Below the pieces are notes generated by a model that did no database searches, was not told where the DNA came from, and was given only the letters and a program-made list of their open reading frames with translations. From Phycisphaeraceae bacterium (GTDB taxonomy: Bacteria; Planctomycetota; Phycisphaerae; Phycisphaerales; Phycisphaeraceae), in the NCBI GenBank assembly GCA_020850375.1, contig JADZET010000386.1, positions 1 through 42,814 of the forward strand: 42,814 nt of DNA. Reading direction: 5' to 3'. Positions 1-7,431 of this stretch are shown piece by piece. A program made the translations under genes and the position numbers. Each line of letters begins with the position of its first letter. The stretch's first letter is position 1.

Positions 1-36
1 AAAAAGCTCTACGGCGGCAGCGTCCTGGACGACTGA
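1..36 (+). CDS. C-terminal end of an upstream gene (partial, unidentified)
   Basis: The first frame reads KKLYGGSVLDD and then TGA, 44 bases before the fliD start. Many flagellar loci carry flaG directly before fliD, so this could be its tail, but eleven residues cannot show that. All three forward frames are open here, so even the frame is uncertain. Confidence 0.3.
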   Translation, partial: KKLYGGSVLDD

Positions 37-80
37 ACCGGCCGAGAGGGCTCAATGAACTCTGGCTGGGACGGTGATCC

Positions 81-3000
81 ATGAGCGGCATCAGCAGTTC
101 AGTCGGCCTGATCAGCGGCATCAATCACCAGGAGCTGATCGATCAGCTCATCCAGATCGAGTCCCGGCCGCAGACGCTGGTCAAGAATCAGAACACGGTC
201 CTTCAGAGCCAGCAGACCGCCTTCCAGGCCATCAACGCCAAGCTGCTGGCCCTTCAGTCAATCGCGACCAAGCTCTCGAACCTCAACTCCTTCCGGGCCA
301 CCAAGGCGTCGAGTTCGGACGAGGACGTGCTGACGCTCACCAGCGGCACGGCCACCACGCCCGGCACCTACCGGTTCGCGGTCAATCGCCTCGTCAGCAG
401 CCAGCAGATGCTCACCGCCGGCTTCGTCGACGCCGACCAGACGCCGCTGGGCGCCGGGGTGATGAGCTTCGAGAGCACGGCCGCGAAGCTGTCGAGCGAG
501 ACACGCCTGAGCGACCTGAGCCTCGTCGGCGGCGGGGACTTCGCCCGCGGGAAGATCAAGATCACCAACCGGGACGGCACGTCGGCCACCATCGACCTGA
601 CGCGGGCCGTGACCGTCAACGACGTGCTCGACGCGATCAACGCTCAGGAGGAGACGCTCGGTGTCACCGCCCGGGTCAACGGTGATCGTCTGGAACTGGT
701 CGACAGCACCGGTGGGTCGGGCAACCTGATCGTGGCTGACGTCTCCTTGACGTTCAAGACGGCCACGAGCCTGGGCCTGGTCGGGTCGGTGGCCGCGGAC
801 ACGCTGACGGGCCAGCGGATCAACGGCGTGACGGACCGGACGCAGCTCTCGGCCCTGAACGACGGCAACGGCGTACGCCTCTCGCCGATCGTCGGCGAGA
901 AGGAGATGCGGATCAGCCTGCGGGACGGCACGAGCTTCGACGTGGAGCTCAGCGCCGCCAAGAACATCGGCGACGTGATCGACGCGATCAACACGGCCGG
1001 GGCCGGCGGCGTGACGGCGGCGATCGGGGCGGACGGTGTGAGCCTGAGCCTGGTTGACAACTCGACGCCGGACGGGTCATCGACCTTCAGCGTGCAGGAT
1101 CTCGGGCAGAGCAAGGCCGCGACGGACCTGGGGCTGGCACAGAGCGACGACGGCGACGGCCAGATCGACGGCGCCCGCGTGCTGGCGACGATCAACTCCC
1201 GCCTGCTCAAGAACATCCGCGGCGCGGCCGGGGCGGGCATGGCGAGTTTTGGCTCGATCGAGATCACCAACCGCCTCGGCGGAGTGACGGCGGTGGACCT
1301 CAGCGCCGCCACGAGCCTGTCGGACGTGCTCGACGCCATCAACGCCTCGGGCGCGGGCGTCGAGGCGGGGCTGAACAACGTCGGCAACGGCATCCGGCTG
1401 GTCGACACGACCGGCGGGGCTGGCGACCTGATCGTCGCCGACGTGGCGACGGGCGAGGCGGCGGCGCGGCTGAACATCGCCGGCACCTTCGGCCTGGGCC
1501 AGGACGCCGACTCGGGCAACCTCCAGATGCAGTACGTCACCGAGGCCACGCTGCTGTCGAAGCTCAACGGCGGCAAGGGCGTGGCCTCGGGCAAGATCCT
1601 CGTCACCGACGCGGCCGGCGCCACCAAGACCGTGACGCTTACCGTCAACTCGACGACCACGCTCGGAGACATGATCCGCCAGATCAACTCCTCGACCGGC
1701 GGGACCGTCACCGCCCGGATCAACGATAAGGGCGACGGCCTGATGCTCGAGGACGCCCTGGCCGGCACGAGCGCCATCAAGGTCGAGGAGTCCGGCTCGA
1801 CCACGGCCAAGGACCTGAACATCCTCGGCACGGCCGCGGCGGCCGGCGCGGCCATCGACGGCTCGTTCGAGAAGAGCGTCACCATCAGCGCCGTCACCGC
1901 CCTGGACGGCGCCACGCTCCTGGGCTCGCTGAACAAGGGCGAGGGCGTGGGCAACAGCAGCGGCAAGGACGACGTCAAGTTCACCCTCCGCGACGGCTCG
2001 ACGTTCAACCTCAACATCGACGGCCTGACGACCGTGCAGGAGGTCATCGACGCCATCGGCACGGCCAGCGGGGGCAAGCTCACGGCCAGCATCAATCCGG
2101 CAGGCCTGGGCCTGACCCTCGTTGACAGCTCGACGCCCAGCGGATCGACCGTGCTCAAGGTCGAGGCCCTGAACAACGCCACGACGGCCAAGGACCTGGG
2201 CATCCTCGGCTCGGCCGCGGCCGGCAGCGACACGCTTAACGGCTCGACGATCGTCGGCGTCACCACGCTGACCGACCTGATGAACCGGATCAACGAGCTC
2301 GGCGCCGGCGTGCGGGCGACGATTCTCAACGATGGGTCGAGCTCGAACCCCTACCGCCTGAGCCTCAACGCGGCGAACTCCGGCGCCGCCGGGGCGTTCC
2401 TCTTCGACGACGGTGGGCTGGGGCTGAGCGCCATCGAGCTCGAGAAGGCCCAGGACGCGGTGGTCTTTGTCGGCGACCCGGCCAAGGGCGGCGTGGCGGT
2501 GACCAGCTCGACGAATTCCGTCAACGGCCTGGTGCCCGGGGCGTCGATCGAGCTGGGCTCGGCCAGCGACCAGGTCATCACCGTCACCGTCTCACGCGAC
2601 ACCGAGGGGATCAGCACGTCCATCAAACAGTTCGTCGAGGCCGCCAACTCCCTGATCACGACCATCAACCAGTACGACAGCTACGACGCCGAGAACGAGC
2701 AGCGCGGCCTGCTGCTGGGCGATTCGACCCTCTCGGTGATCGAGTCGACGATCTTCAGCCTCATCAGCAGCCGCAACGGCGACGTCTCGGGACGGTACAC
2801 GGCCGCGGCCCAGGTCGGCATCACCGTCGGCAAGGGCAGCGTGATCGCCTTCGACGAGGCCAAGTTCACCGAGGCCCTCACCGCCGACCCCTCGGCACTC
2901 GAGAACTTCTTCAGCCTCAAGACGGTCAAGACCGACACCGACGGCAAGACGGTCTTCCGCGCCGACGGCCGGCCCGTCCTGCTGCAGTCGGGATTCGGCA

Positions 3001-3254
3001 CCCGGATGGACGACACGCTCAAGCGGCTGCTGGACAACACCCTCCAGGGCCGGATCGACAGCATCGGCAGCCAGATCGACCTCAACGACAAGCGGATCGA
3101 GGACATGCAGGTGCTCCTCGACGCCAAGCGGCAGCGTCTGCAGACCCAGTTCACGGCGATGGAGACGGCCCTGGCCAGGCTCCAGAGCCAGAGCTCGTCG
3201 CTGGCGGGCCTGACGAGCCTGTTCAGCTCGACCTCAACATCGAGTTCCGGCTGA
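81..3254 (+). CDS. fliD: Flagellar hook-associated protein 2 (filament cap) FliD, enlarged
   Basis: FliD forms the cap at the tip of the growing flagellar filament and helps flagellin fold into place; it is exported through the flagellar type III apparatus. The N-terminus (VGLISGINHQELIDQLIQIE, residues 8-27, then a heptad-rich helix to about 75) is the FliD N-terminal domain. The last 220 residues, ending in the coiled-coil and Gln/Ser-rich tail (about 985-1057), fit the FliD C-terminal domain. There are no cysteines, as is usual for exported axial proteins. At 1057 residues it is about twice the common 450-670. The extra length is five full copies, plus a partial sixth, of a roughly 80-residue unit resembling the Flagellin_IN motif (about residues 154-235, 274-355, 390-468, 502-583, 630-710, 726-787). 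Each has a D-hydrophobic-IN helix followed by a G-L-LVD strand pair. fliS follows 75 bases downstream. Family identity is firm; the repeat assignment was made by eye. Confidence 0.95.
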   Translation: MSGISSSVGLISGINHQELIDQLIQIESRPQTLVKNQNTVLQSQQTAFQAINAKLLALQSIATKLSNLNSFRATKASSSDEDVLTLTSGTATTPGTYRFAVNRLVSSQQMLTAGFVDADQTPLGAGVMSFESTAAKLSSETRLSDLSLVGGGDFARGKIKITNRDGTSATIDLTRAVTVNDVLDAINAQEETLGVTARVNGDRLELVDSTGGSGNLIVADVSLTFKTATSLGLVGSVAADTLTGQRINGVTDRTQLSALNDGNGVRLSPIVGEKEMRISLRDGTSFDVELSAAKNIGDVIDAINTAGAGGVTAAIGADGVSLSLVDNSTPDGSSTFSVQDLGQSKAATDLGLAQSDDGDGQIDGARVLATINSRLLKNIRGAAGAGMASFGSIEITNRLGGVTAVDLSAATSLSDVLDAINASGAGVEAGLNNVGNGIRLVDTTGGAGDLIVADVATGEAAARLNIAGTFGLGQDADSGNLQMQYVTEATLLSKLNGGKGVASGKILVTDAAGATKTVTLTVNSTTTLGDMIRQINSSTGGTVTARINDKGDGLMLEDALAGTSAIKVEESGSTTAKDLNILGTAAAAGAAIDGSFEKSVTISAVTALDGATLLGSLNKGEGVGNSSGKDDVKFTLRDGSTFNLNIDGLTTVQEVIDAIGTASGGKLTASINPAGLGLTLVDSSTPSGSTVLKVEALNNATTAKDLGILGSAAAGSDTLNGSTIVGVTTLTDLMNRINELGAGVRATILNDGSSSNPYRLSLNAANSGAAGAFLFDDGGLGLSAIELEKAQDAVVFVGDPAKGGVAVTSSTNSVNGLVPGASIELGSASDQVITVTVSRDTEGISTSIKQFVEAANSLITTINQYDSYDAENEQRGLLLGDSTLSVIESTIFSLISSRNGDVSGRYTAAAQVGITVGKGSVIAFDEAKFTEALTADPSALENFFSLKTVKTDTDGKTVFRADGRPVLLQSGFGTRMDDTLKRLLDNTLQGRIDSIGSQIDLNDKRIEDMQVLLDAKRQRLQTQFTAMETALARLQSQSSSLAGLTSLFSSTSTSSSG

Positions 3255-3329
3255 ACCACCGCCCGCTAAGGAAGTCACCCCCGCCGAGCCGATGAACCTG
3301 GAGCCCGTTGTATTTGAGGATCGTTCGGC

Positions 3330-3785
3330 ATGACCCAGAACCCCGCCAGCTCCTACCTCCGGACGAAGATCCTCACGGCCAACCCGCAGGAGCTTCGCCT
3401 GATGCTCTACGAGGGGGCCATCCGCTTCTGCCACCAGGCCCGCAAGGGGCTCGAAGAGAAGAACTACGAGCTGAGCTACAACGGCCTGATGCGGGCCCAG
3501 AAGATCGTCCTGGAGCTCTCGACAAGCCTCAACCACCAGGTGGCTCCGGAGCTGTGCGACAAGCTCGGCGCCCTGTACACCTACATCTACAAGCTGCTGG
3601 TCGAGGCCAACATGTCCCGGCAGATCAAGCAGGTCGACGAGGCCATCAAGCTCCTCGAGTACGAGCGGGCGACCTGGCAGATGCTCATGAATCGTCTGAA
3701 CAGCGATGACCCCGCCGCCGCCAGCCACGACCACGCCACCGGCGCCCGGCAGACCGCCATCAGCAGCCTCTCGACCAGCGCTTAA
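3330..3785 (+). CDS. fliS: Flagellin export chaperone FliS
   Basis: FliS is a small cytoplasmic four-helix-bundle chaperone that binds the C-terminus of flagellin and keeps it from polymerising before export. The 151-residue product matches the family in length and pattern. It has YLRTKILTANPQELRLMLYE near the N-terminus (residues 9-28), then the helices GAIRFCHQARKGLEEKN and NGLMRAQKIVLELSTSLN. The tail after about residue 128 (Asp/Ala/Ser/His) is low complexity. GAGGA at 3316-3320, nine bases before the ATG, supports the start. It is probably co-transcribed with fliD and meets the minus-strand GCS2-like gene tail to tail after 12 bases. Confidence 0.93.
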   Translation: MTQNPASSYLRTKILTANPQELRLMLYEGAIRFCHQARKGLEEKNYELSYNGLMRAQKIVLELSTSLNHQVAPELCDKLGALYTYIYKLLVEANMSRQIKQVDEAIKLLEYERATWQMLMNRLNSDDPAAASHDHATGARQTAISSLSTSA

Positions 3786-3797
3786 GCGCAACCCTCC

Positions 3798-5135
3798 TTA
3801 GCCCCGGAACATCACCCCATCCCCCAGGCATTTGCCCAGGAGGCGGTAGACGTCCGTCAGCTTCCCCCGATCCACGTCGGCCGGCTCACGCGCGTGATCG
3901 AGCCCCAGGGCCTTGAGGATGCGCCGCGCCAGCGGGCCGTGCCTGAGGATTGTCTGTACCGCCGCCGCGTGTGGGGCAAGCCAGGCGGACTGCTCACGGG
4001 CCATCCGGCCGACGATCGATGCCCACAGCTCGCCGACCGTCGGCGCCGCCGTGGCATCCCAGCCCAACGCCGCAGCGTACGCACGATCCAGGATGCGGGC
4101 CTTCTCACCGTCCCGGATGGTCACCTGGAGCTGTTCGACGAGCGCCTCGGTCCGCCACTGCTGCTGTCGGGGCAGGGTGCAGGTCCTGGCCTGGCAGAGC
4201 ATCCGGATCACCCCGGCGGTCAGGGCCGAGACGGCCAAGTCCGCCGCCGGGCACTCCTGCACGTCCAGCAGCCGGATCTCGATCGTGTTGCGTTCGAAGC
4301 GGGCGATGGCCCCGCGGGCGTTGACCCACTCCTCGCAGAATGAGCCGTCGGGCACGTGCTGGGCGATGGCCTGATACGCCAGCTCAAGGATCTCGCGCCG
4401 ATAGGCCGCGTAGGTGAAGACCGGCTCGGGGATCACCTTCCCCTCGAGCTGCGGAACGCGCTGGCAGTGCCGGCCGTAATAGGCGAGTCGGTTGTCGAGC
4501 ACGCCGGTCACACGGCCTTCGACGACGGGCGAACTGGCCGCGATCCCCGGCAGGATCGGCAGCACCATCCGCACCGCCGCGTGCAGCCGGCCGAACTCCT
4601 CCTCGTCCCTGAAGGGCAGGTTCAGGTGCACGCTCTGCATGTTCGCCCAGCCGTGCGTCCGGCAGTCGAAGATGCGGTCGAAGGTCTGGTACACCTCGCC
4701 GTACTCGTGCGGCCAGAGCAGGGTTTCCTTGGACGGCACCATCAAGGGGTGCATGCCCGTCGGCAGGAGCATCGCCTTTTCCGGCATCAGCCCCAGGAGG
4801 TTGTTCATCCGCCAGAGTTGGAGATCGAAAGCATTACTCAACCCGCCTAGGCCGGCGACGGGGCCGTTGGTCTTGAGCTCGATCACGTGCAGCGCCAGCT
4901 CGTTGGACCAGGAGATCTGCCGGAAGTCGATATCTCCGACCGTTTTTCCCGCCTGCGCCGCGAGGAGCCGGTCGGCCGCCGGCGCCACGGACAGGTCGTC
5001 CCGGCGGACGATCATGTACTCGAGCTCGACGCCGTAGCCCTCAAACAGGCCCAGGGCCCGCCCAGCCGCCGCGCCGGACGATGCCGGCGCGGATGCGCTC
5101 GATCCGCTGGATGAAGGATTCGATGACACGGTCAT
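3798..5135 (-). CDS. GCS2-like carboxylate-amine ligase (glutamate-cysteine ligase family)
   Basis: The protein resembles the GCS2 branch of the glutamine-synthetase-fold amidoligases, which join a carboxylate to an amine using ATP. Visible features are GYGVELEYM at the start of the fold (metal/ATP-binding Glu pair), SNELALHVIELKTNGP (second acidic strand), TGMHPLM, ANMQSVHLNLPF, and the late block ARFERNTIEIRLLDVQECP that carries the conserved Arg. True substrates cannot be read from sequence; glutamate plus cysteine is only one option. It is the last gene of the minus-strand operon after the ATP-grasp gene, whose end it overlaps out of frame. I chose the ATG at 5135, preceded by AAGGA eight bases upstream, which adds a Ser/Ala-rich leader of about 28 residues before the fold. 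A start nearer 5060 would need CTG. The open frame continues to 5474, but that part is antisense-like low-quality sequence inside the ATP-grasp gene. Confidence 0.8.
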   Translation of the reverse strand: MTVSSNPSSSGSSASAPASSGAAAGRALGLFEGYGVELEYMIVRRDDLSVAPAADRLLAAQAGKTVGDIDFRQISWSNELALHVIELKTNGPVAGLGGLSNAFDLQLWRMNNLLGLMPEKAMLLPTGMHPLMVPSKETLLWPHEYGEVYQTFDRIFDCRTHGWANMQSVHLNLPFRDEEEFGRLHAAVRMVLPILPGIAASSPVVEGRVTGVLDNRLAYYGRHCQRVPQLEGKVIPEPVFTYAAYRREILELAYQAIAQHVPDGSFCEEWVNARGAIARFERNTIEIRLLDVQECPAADLAVSALTAGVIRMLCQARTCTLPRQQQWRTEALVEQLQVTIRDGEKARILDRAYAAALGWDATAAPTVGELWASIVGRMAREQSAWLAPHAAAVQTILRHGPLARRILKALGLDHAREPADVDRGKLTDVYRLLGKCLGDGVMFRG

Positions 5136-6540
5136 ACAGACGGTCCTTGACAACGGAATCCTCGATCCCGCCGTCGATGCTGGGATTGTCGTTGACCTCG
5201 ATGACGTAGACGTCCTTGCCCACCTGCTTGAGGTCCACGCCGTAGAAGCCGTCGCCGATGAGGTTCGCCGCCTTGAGCGCCGTGCTGATGACCTTGCGGG
5301 GGGCGGCCTCCCACGGCAGCGTCTCGCACATGCCGTTGACGATCTTACCGCTGGCGCTGCGCTGGAGGATCTGCCAGTGGTTGCGGGCCATGAAGTACTT
5401 GCAGACGTACAGCGGCTGGCCGTCCAGCACGCCCACCCGCCAGTCGAACTCCGTGGGCATGAACTCCTGGGCAATGATCAGGTCGGACTCGTCCAGCAGC
5501 TCAGCCACCTTGACCTGGTACTCCTCGGCCGTGTCCACGCGGACGACGCCGCGCGAGAAGGCGCTGTCGGGCTGCTTGAGCACGCAGGGCAGTCCGAGCT
5601 GCTCGATGACCGTGCCCTGGTTCTCCTGATCGACGATGACCGTGCGCGGGATCGGCACCTTGTTGACGCTCAGACGCTCGGCCAGGTAGACCTTGTTGGT
5701 GCAGCGGGCGATGGAGACGGGGTCGTCGATGACAGCCAGCCCGTCCGCGGCGGCCCGGCGGGCGAAGCGATAGGTGTAGTGGTCGACGAAGGTCGTCGTG
5801 CGGATGAACAGGGCGTCGAACTCGCCCAGGCTGCCGAAGTCGTCCTTGGTGATCAGTTCCGTGCCGACCTCCAGGCGATGGGCCGCCCGGATGAATTTCT
5901 CCAGGCCATGCCGGTCCGACGGAGGCTGCTCCTCGTCGGGGTCGATGAGGATGGCCATGTCGTACCGCGGCGGCTTGGCCGCGGGCCCCGACCACTGCCG
6001 CCGGGCGAAGTAGTCGCTCGCCGCCTCGAGCACCTCCGGCCGGTGCGCGTCGGTGATCTCGCTGGCGGGGATCGGCCGCATGCTCTGGAGCTGCCACTTG
6101 TCCGCCTTGCGGGCGAACTGGGCGCGCAGCAGGGGGCTGCGGAAGAGGCCAAAGAGGCGTAGACCAAGCTGGCGGTCGCGCTGCGCCAGGGTCTTGCCGA
6201 AGTAGATGCTCAGCGTGAATTCTTCGGTGTGGATCGGCCGCAGCGTCTTCTGGATCATCCGGTCCAGGTCGTCGCTGATCACGCGGACGAGCGAGCTGGA
6301 CTTCATGTCCTGGATCGTCACCACGTCGGGGATCGGGTTGTGCCCCCGCGCCTCGGCCAGCAGCGAGACGTAGTATCCCGTGCTCTGATAGCTGTAGGAC
6401 TTGCAGAGGTTGAAGACCCGCGTGCCCTTGCGGTTGTTGAAGCCGGGGTCAGTGAGGTATCGCCGGCTCGAGACGACCTCGACGCCCGGGACGTGCAGCG
6501 GCCAGTTGGCGGGGTTGTCGACCACCATGAGAAAACGCAT
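5041..6540 (-). CDS. RLAN-domain RimK-like ATP-grasp ligase
   Basis: This 499-residue enzyme has two parts. Residues 1 to about 200 (MRFLMVVDNP, then GVEVVSSRRYLTDPGFNN and KSYSYQSTGYYVSLLAEARG) look like RLAN, the domain found in front of a subset of RimK-like ATP-grasps. From about residue 270 the ATP-grasp fold follows, with NKVYLAERLSVNKVPIPRT, the ATP-binding Lys in LPCVLKQPDSAFSRGV, AQEFMPTEFDWRVGVLDG, and the Mg-binding Glu/Asn in VIEVNDNPSIDGG. Such enzymes activate a carboxylate as acyl phosphate and couple it to an amine, often on a peptide or amino acid. The ATG at 6540 lies two bases after the peptidase stop; the frame stays open upstream to 7230, but that stretch is antisense to nothing recognisable and lies over the peptidase gene. 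Its final 95 bases also encode the start of the GCS2-like gene. The substrate is unknown. Confidence 0.88.
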   Translation of the reverse strand: MRFLMVVDNPANWPLHVPGVEVVSSRRYLTDPGFNNRKGTRVFNLCKSYSYQSTGYYVSLLAEARGHNPIPDVVTIQDMKSSSLVRVISDDLDRMIQKTLRPIHTEEFTLSIYFGKTLAQRDRQLGLRLFGLFRSPLLRAQFARKADKWQLQSMRPIPASEITDAHRPEVLEAASDYFARRQWSGPAAKPPRYDMAILIDPDEEQPPSDRHGLEKFIRAAHRLEVGTELITKDDFGSLGEFDALFIRTTTFVDHYTYRFARRAAADGLAVIDDPVSIARCTNKVYLAERLSVNKVPIPRTVIVDQENQGTVIEQLGLPCVLKQPDSAFSRGVVRVDTAEEYQVKVAELLDESDLIIAQEFMPTEFDWRVGVLDGQPLYVCKYFMARNHWQILQRSASGKIVNGMCETLPWEAAPRKVISTALKAANLIGDGFYGVDLKQVGKDVYVIEVNDNPSIDGGIEDSVVKDRLYDRVIESFIQRIERIRAGIVRRGGWAGPGPV

Positions 6541-6542
6541 GG

Positions 6543-7295
6543 CTAGCTCTGCCCCGAGGGGGCGGGTAAGGGACCGCCGTCGGCTTGAGCGCCGGCCGGG
6601 CGGATCACCAGCAATTTTGCGTCGTAGGTCACGATCCCCAGCAGGATCGCGCTGATCAATCGATACACGTCCACCTCGTAGTCGAGCGAGGCGGGGTAGG
6701 GCACCTGCAGGTTCGGGTCGGCCACGTGGGCGATGCCTCGGTCGAGGTCCAGGCCGCGGATCACCACGAAGTGCCCGACCGGTTCGCCCTGGGCGTCGTC
6801 TGGCTCGTGGTCGTGCGGCCGCTCGCGTTTGCAGCCGTAGAGCCATGTGGCGCTCAGCGCCGCGATGATCGGCAGGCCCTGCCGGAGGATGTCCCAGAGC
6901 AGCGACGGCGTCAGGTCGCGCATGACCAGTGACCCGCCGTGGTCCAGGTACTGGATGTAGGCGCGGCAGGCGTTCTGGAGCTTGAGGTCGTCCTTGGCAC
7001 GGAGCTGTGCCCGCAGGCCGGCGCGGAGGTTGCCCGAGCCGTCGTCGAACCAGCTCGGGTCGAAGACCTGAAGGTCGTAGGTGTAGATGGTCGCGGTGAA
7101 CCCCTGGGCGAGGGCGTGGCGGGCCAGGGTCACCGCCAGCGATCCGCCCGTCGGCAGCTGCGGCACCTCGGCGATCACGCGCTCGACCGGCAGCGTCAGC
7201 CCGTAGTACCTGTACACAGCATGCAGACAAGCCGGCCCACAGGTCGTCTCATCCGGCTGCGGGGTGATGTCAAACTTCAGTTCCGTGATCGACAC
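6543..7295 (-). CDS. C39-like papain-fold cysteine peptidase or transglutaminase-type protein
   Basis: The 250-residue product has the C39-type layout: Cys19 in ETTCGPACL near the N-terminus, His175 in VGHFVVI and Asp193 in HVADPN, a plausible Cys-His-Asp triad, with Gln13 placed for the oxyanion hole. There is no signal peptide and no ABC-transporter part, so it is not a bacteriocin exporter; it is probably cytosolic. It starts the operon with the RLAN ATP-grasp and the GCS2-like ligase, so it may release or trim the peptide that those enzymes build, or transfer an acyl group. This is inferred from context. The start is GTG at 7295; no ATG lies nearby and no strong Shine-Dalgarno is visible. 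A perfect TATAAT stands about 45 bases upstream. Confidence 0.8.
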   Translation of the reverse strand: MSITELKFDITPQPDETTCGPACLHAVYRYYGLTLPVERVIAEVPQLPTGGSLAVTLARHALAQGFTATIYTYDLQVFDPSWFDDGSGNLRAGLRAQLRAKDDLKLQNACRAYIQYLDHGGSLVMRDLTPSLLWDILRQGLPIIAALSATWLYGCKRERPHDHEPDDAQGEPVGHFVVIRGLDLDRGIAHVADPNLQVPYPASLDYEVDVYRLISAILLGIVTYDAKLLVIRPAGAQADGGPLPAPSGQS

Positions 7296-7339
7296 GGCTG
7301 CACTCGCTGCCAGGCCCCATCCATCCTCAACCGGCCGGC

Positions 7340-7345
7340 ATTATA
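7340..7345 (-). promoter_or_regulatory. -10 element of the peptidase/ATP-grasp/GCS2 operon
   Basis: On the minus strand this reads TATAAT, a perfect -10 hexamer, 44 bases before the GTG of the C39-like gene. I see no convincing -35 at 16-18 bases. Confidence 0.5.
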
Positions 7346-7382
7346 AGTCCCCCCGCCCTGGAGCGTCGTTCGACGCCCAGCG

Positions 7383-7412
7383 CCCCACCCCCAACCCCTT
7401 ACCCCCAACCCC
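7383..7412 (-). other. G-quadruplex motif between divergent promoters
   Basis: The minus strand carries five consecutive G tracts of 4, 5, 4, 5 and 4 bases with loops of TT, TAA, TT and a single T. It is built from a tandem copy of a 14-base unit (CCCCCAACCCCTT plus one base on the plus strand). It covers the position where the apgM -35 would be and lies just upstream of the opposing operon promoter. Confidence 0.6.
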
Positions 7413-7418
7413 TTCCGC

Positions 7419-7424
7419 TACAAT
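7419..7424 (+). promoter_or_regulatory. -10 element of apgM, probably leaderless
   Basis: TACAAT ends seven bases before the apgM ATG at 7432, and the intervening bases (A and six C) hold no Shine-Dalgarno. Transcription from this box would start at or next to the start codon. No -35 is visible; that position is inside the G-quadruplex motif. Confidence 0.5.
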
Positions 7425-7431
7425 ACCCCCC

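Noticed and set aside
644..2329. 561-codon open frame antisense to fliD
   Set aside because: It mirrors the repeat-rich fliD coding sequence, lacks a ribosome site, and has Ser/Pro/Val-rich composition typical of antisense of a GC-rich gene.
5298..5306. G-rich run near the end of the ATP-grasp gene as a further quadruplex site
   Set aside because: Only one tract of six G nearby; it does not meet a four-tract motif.
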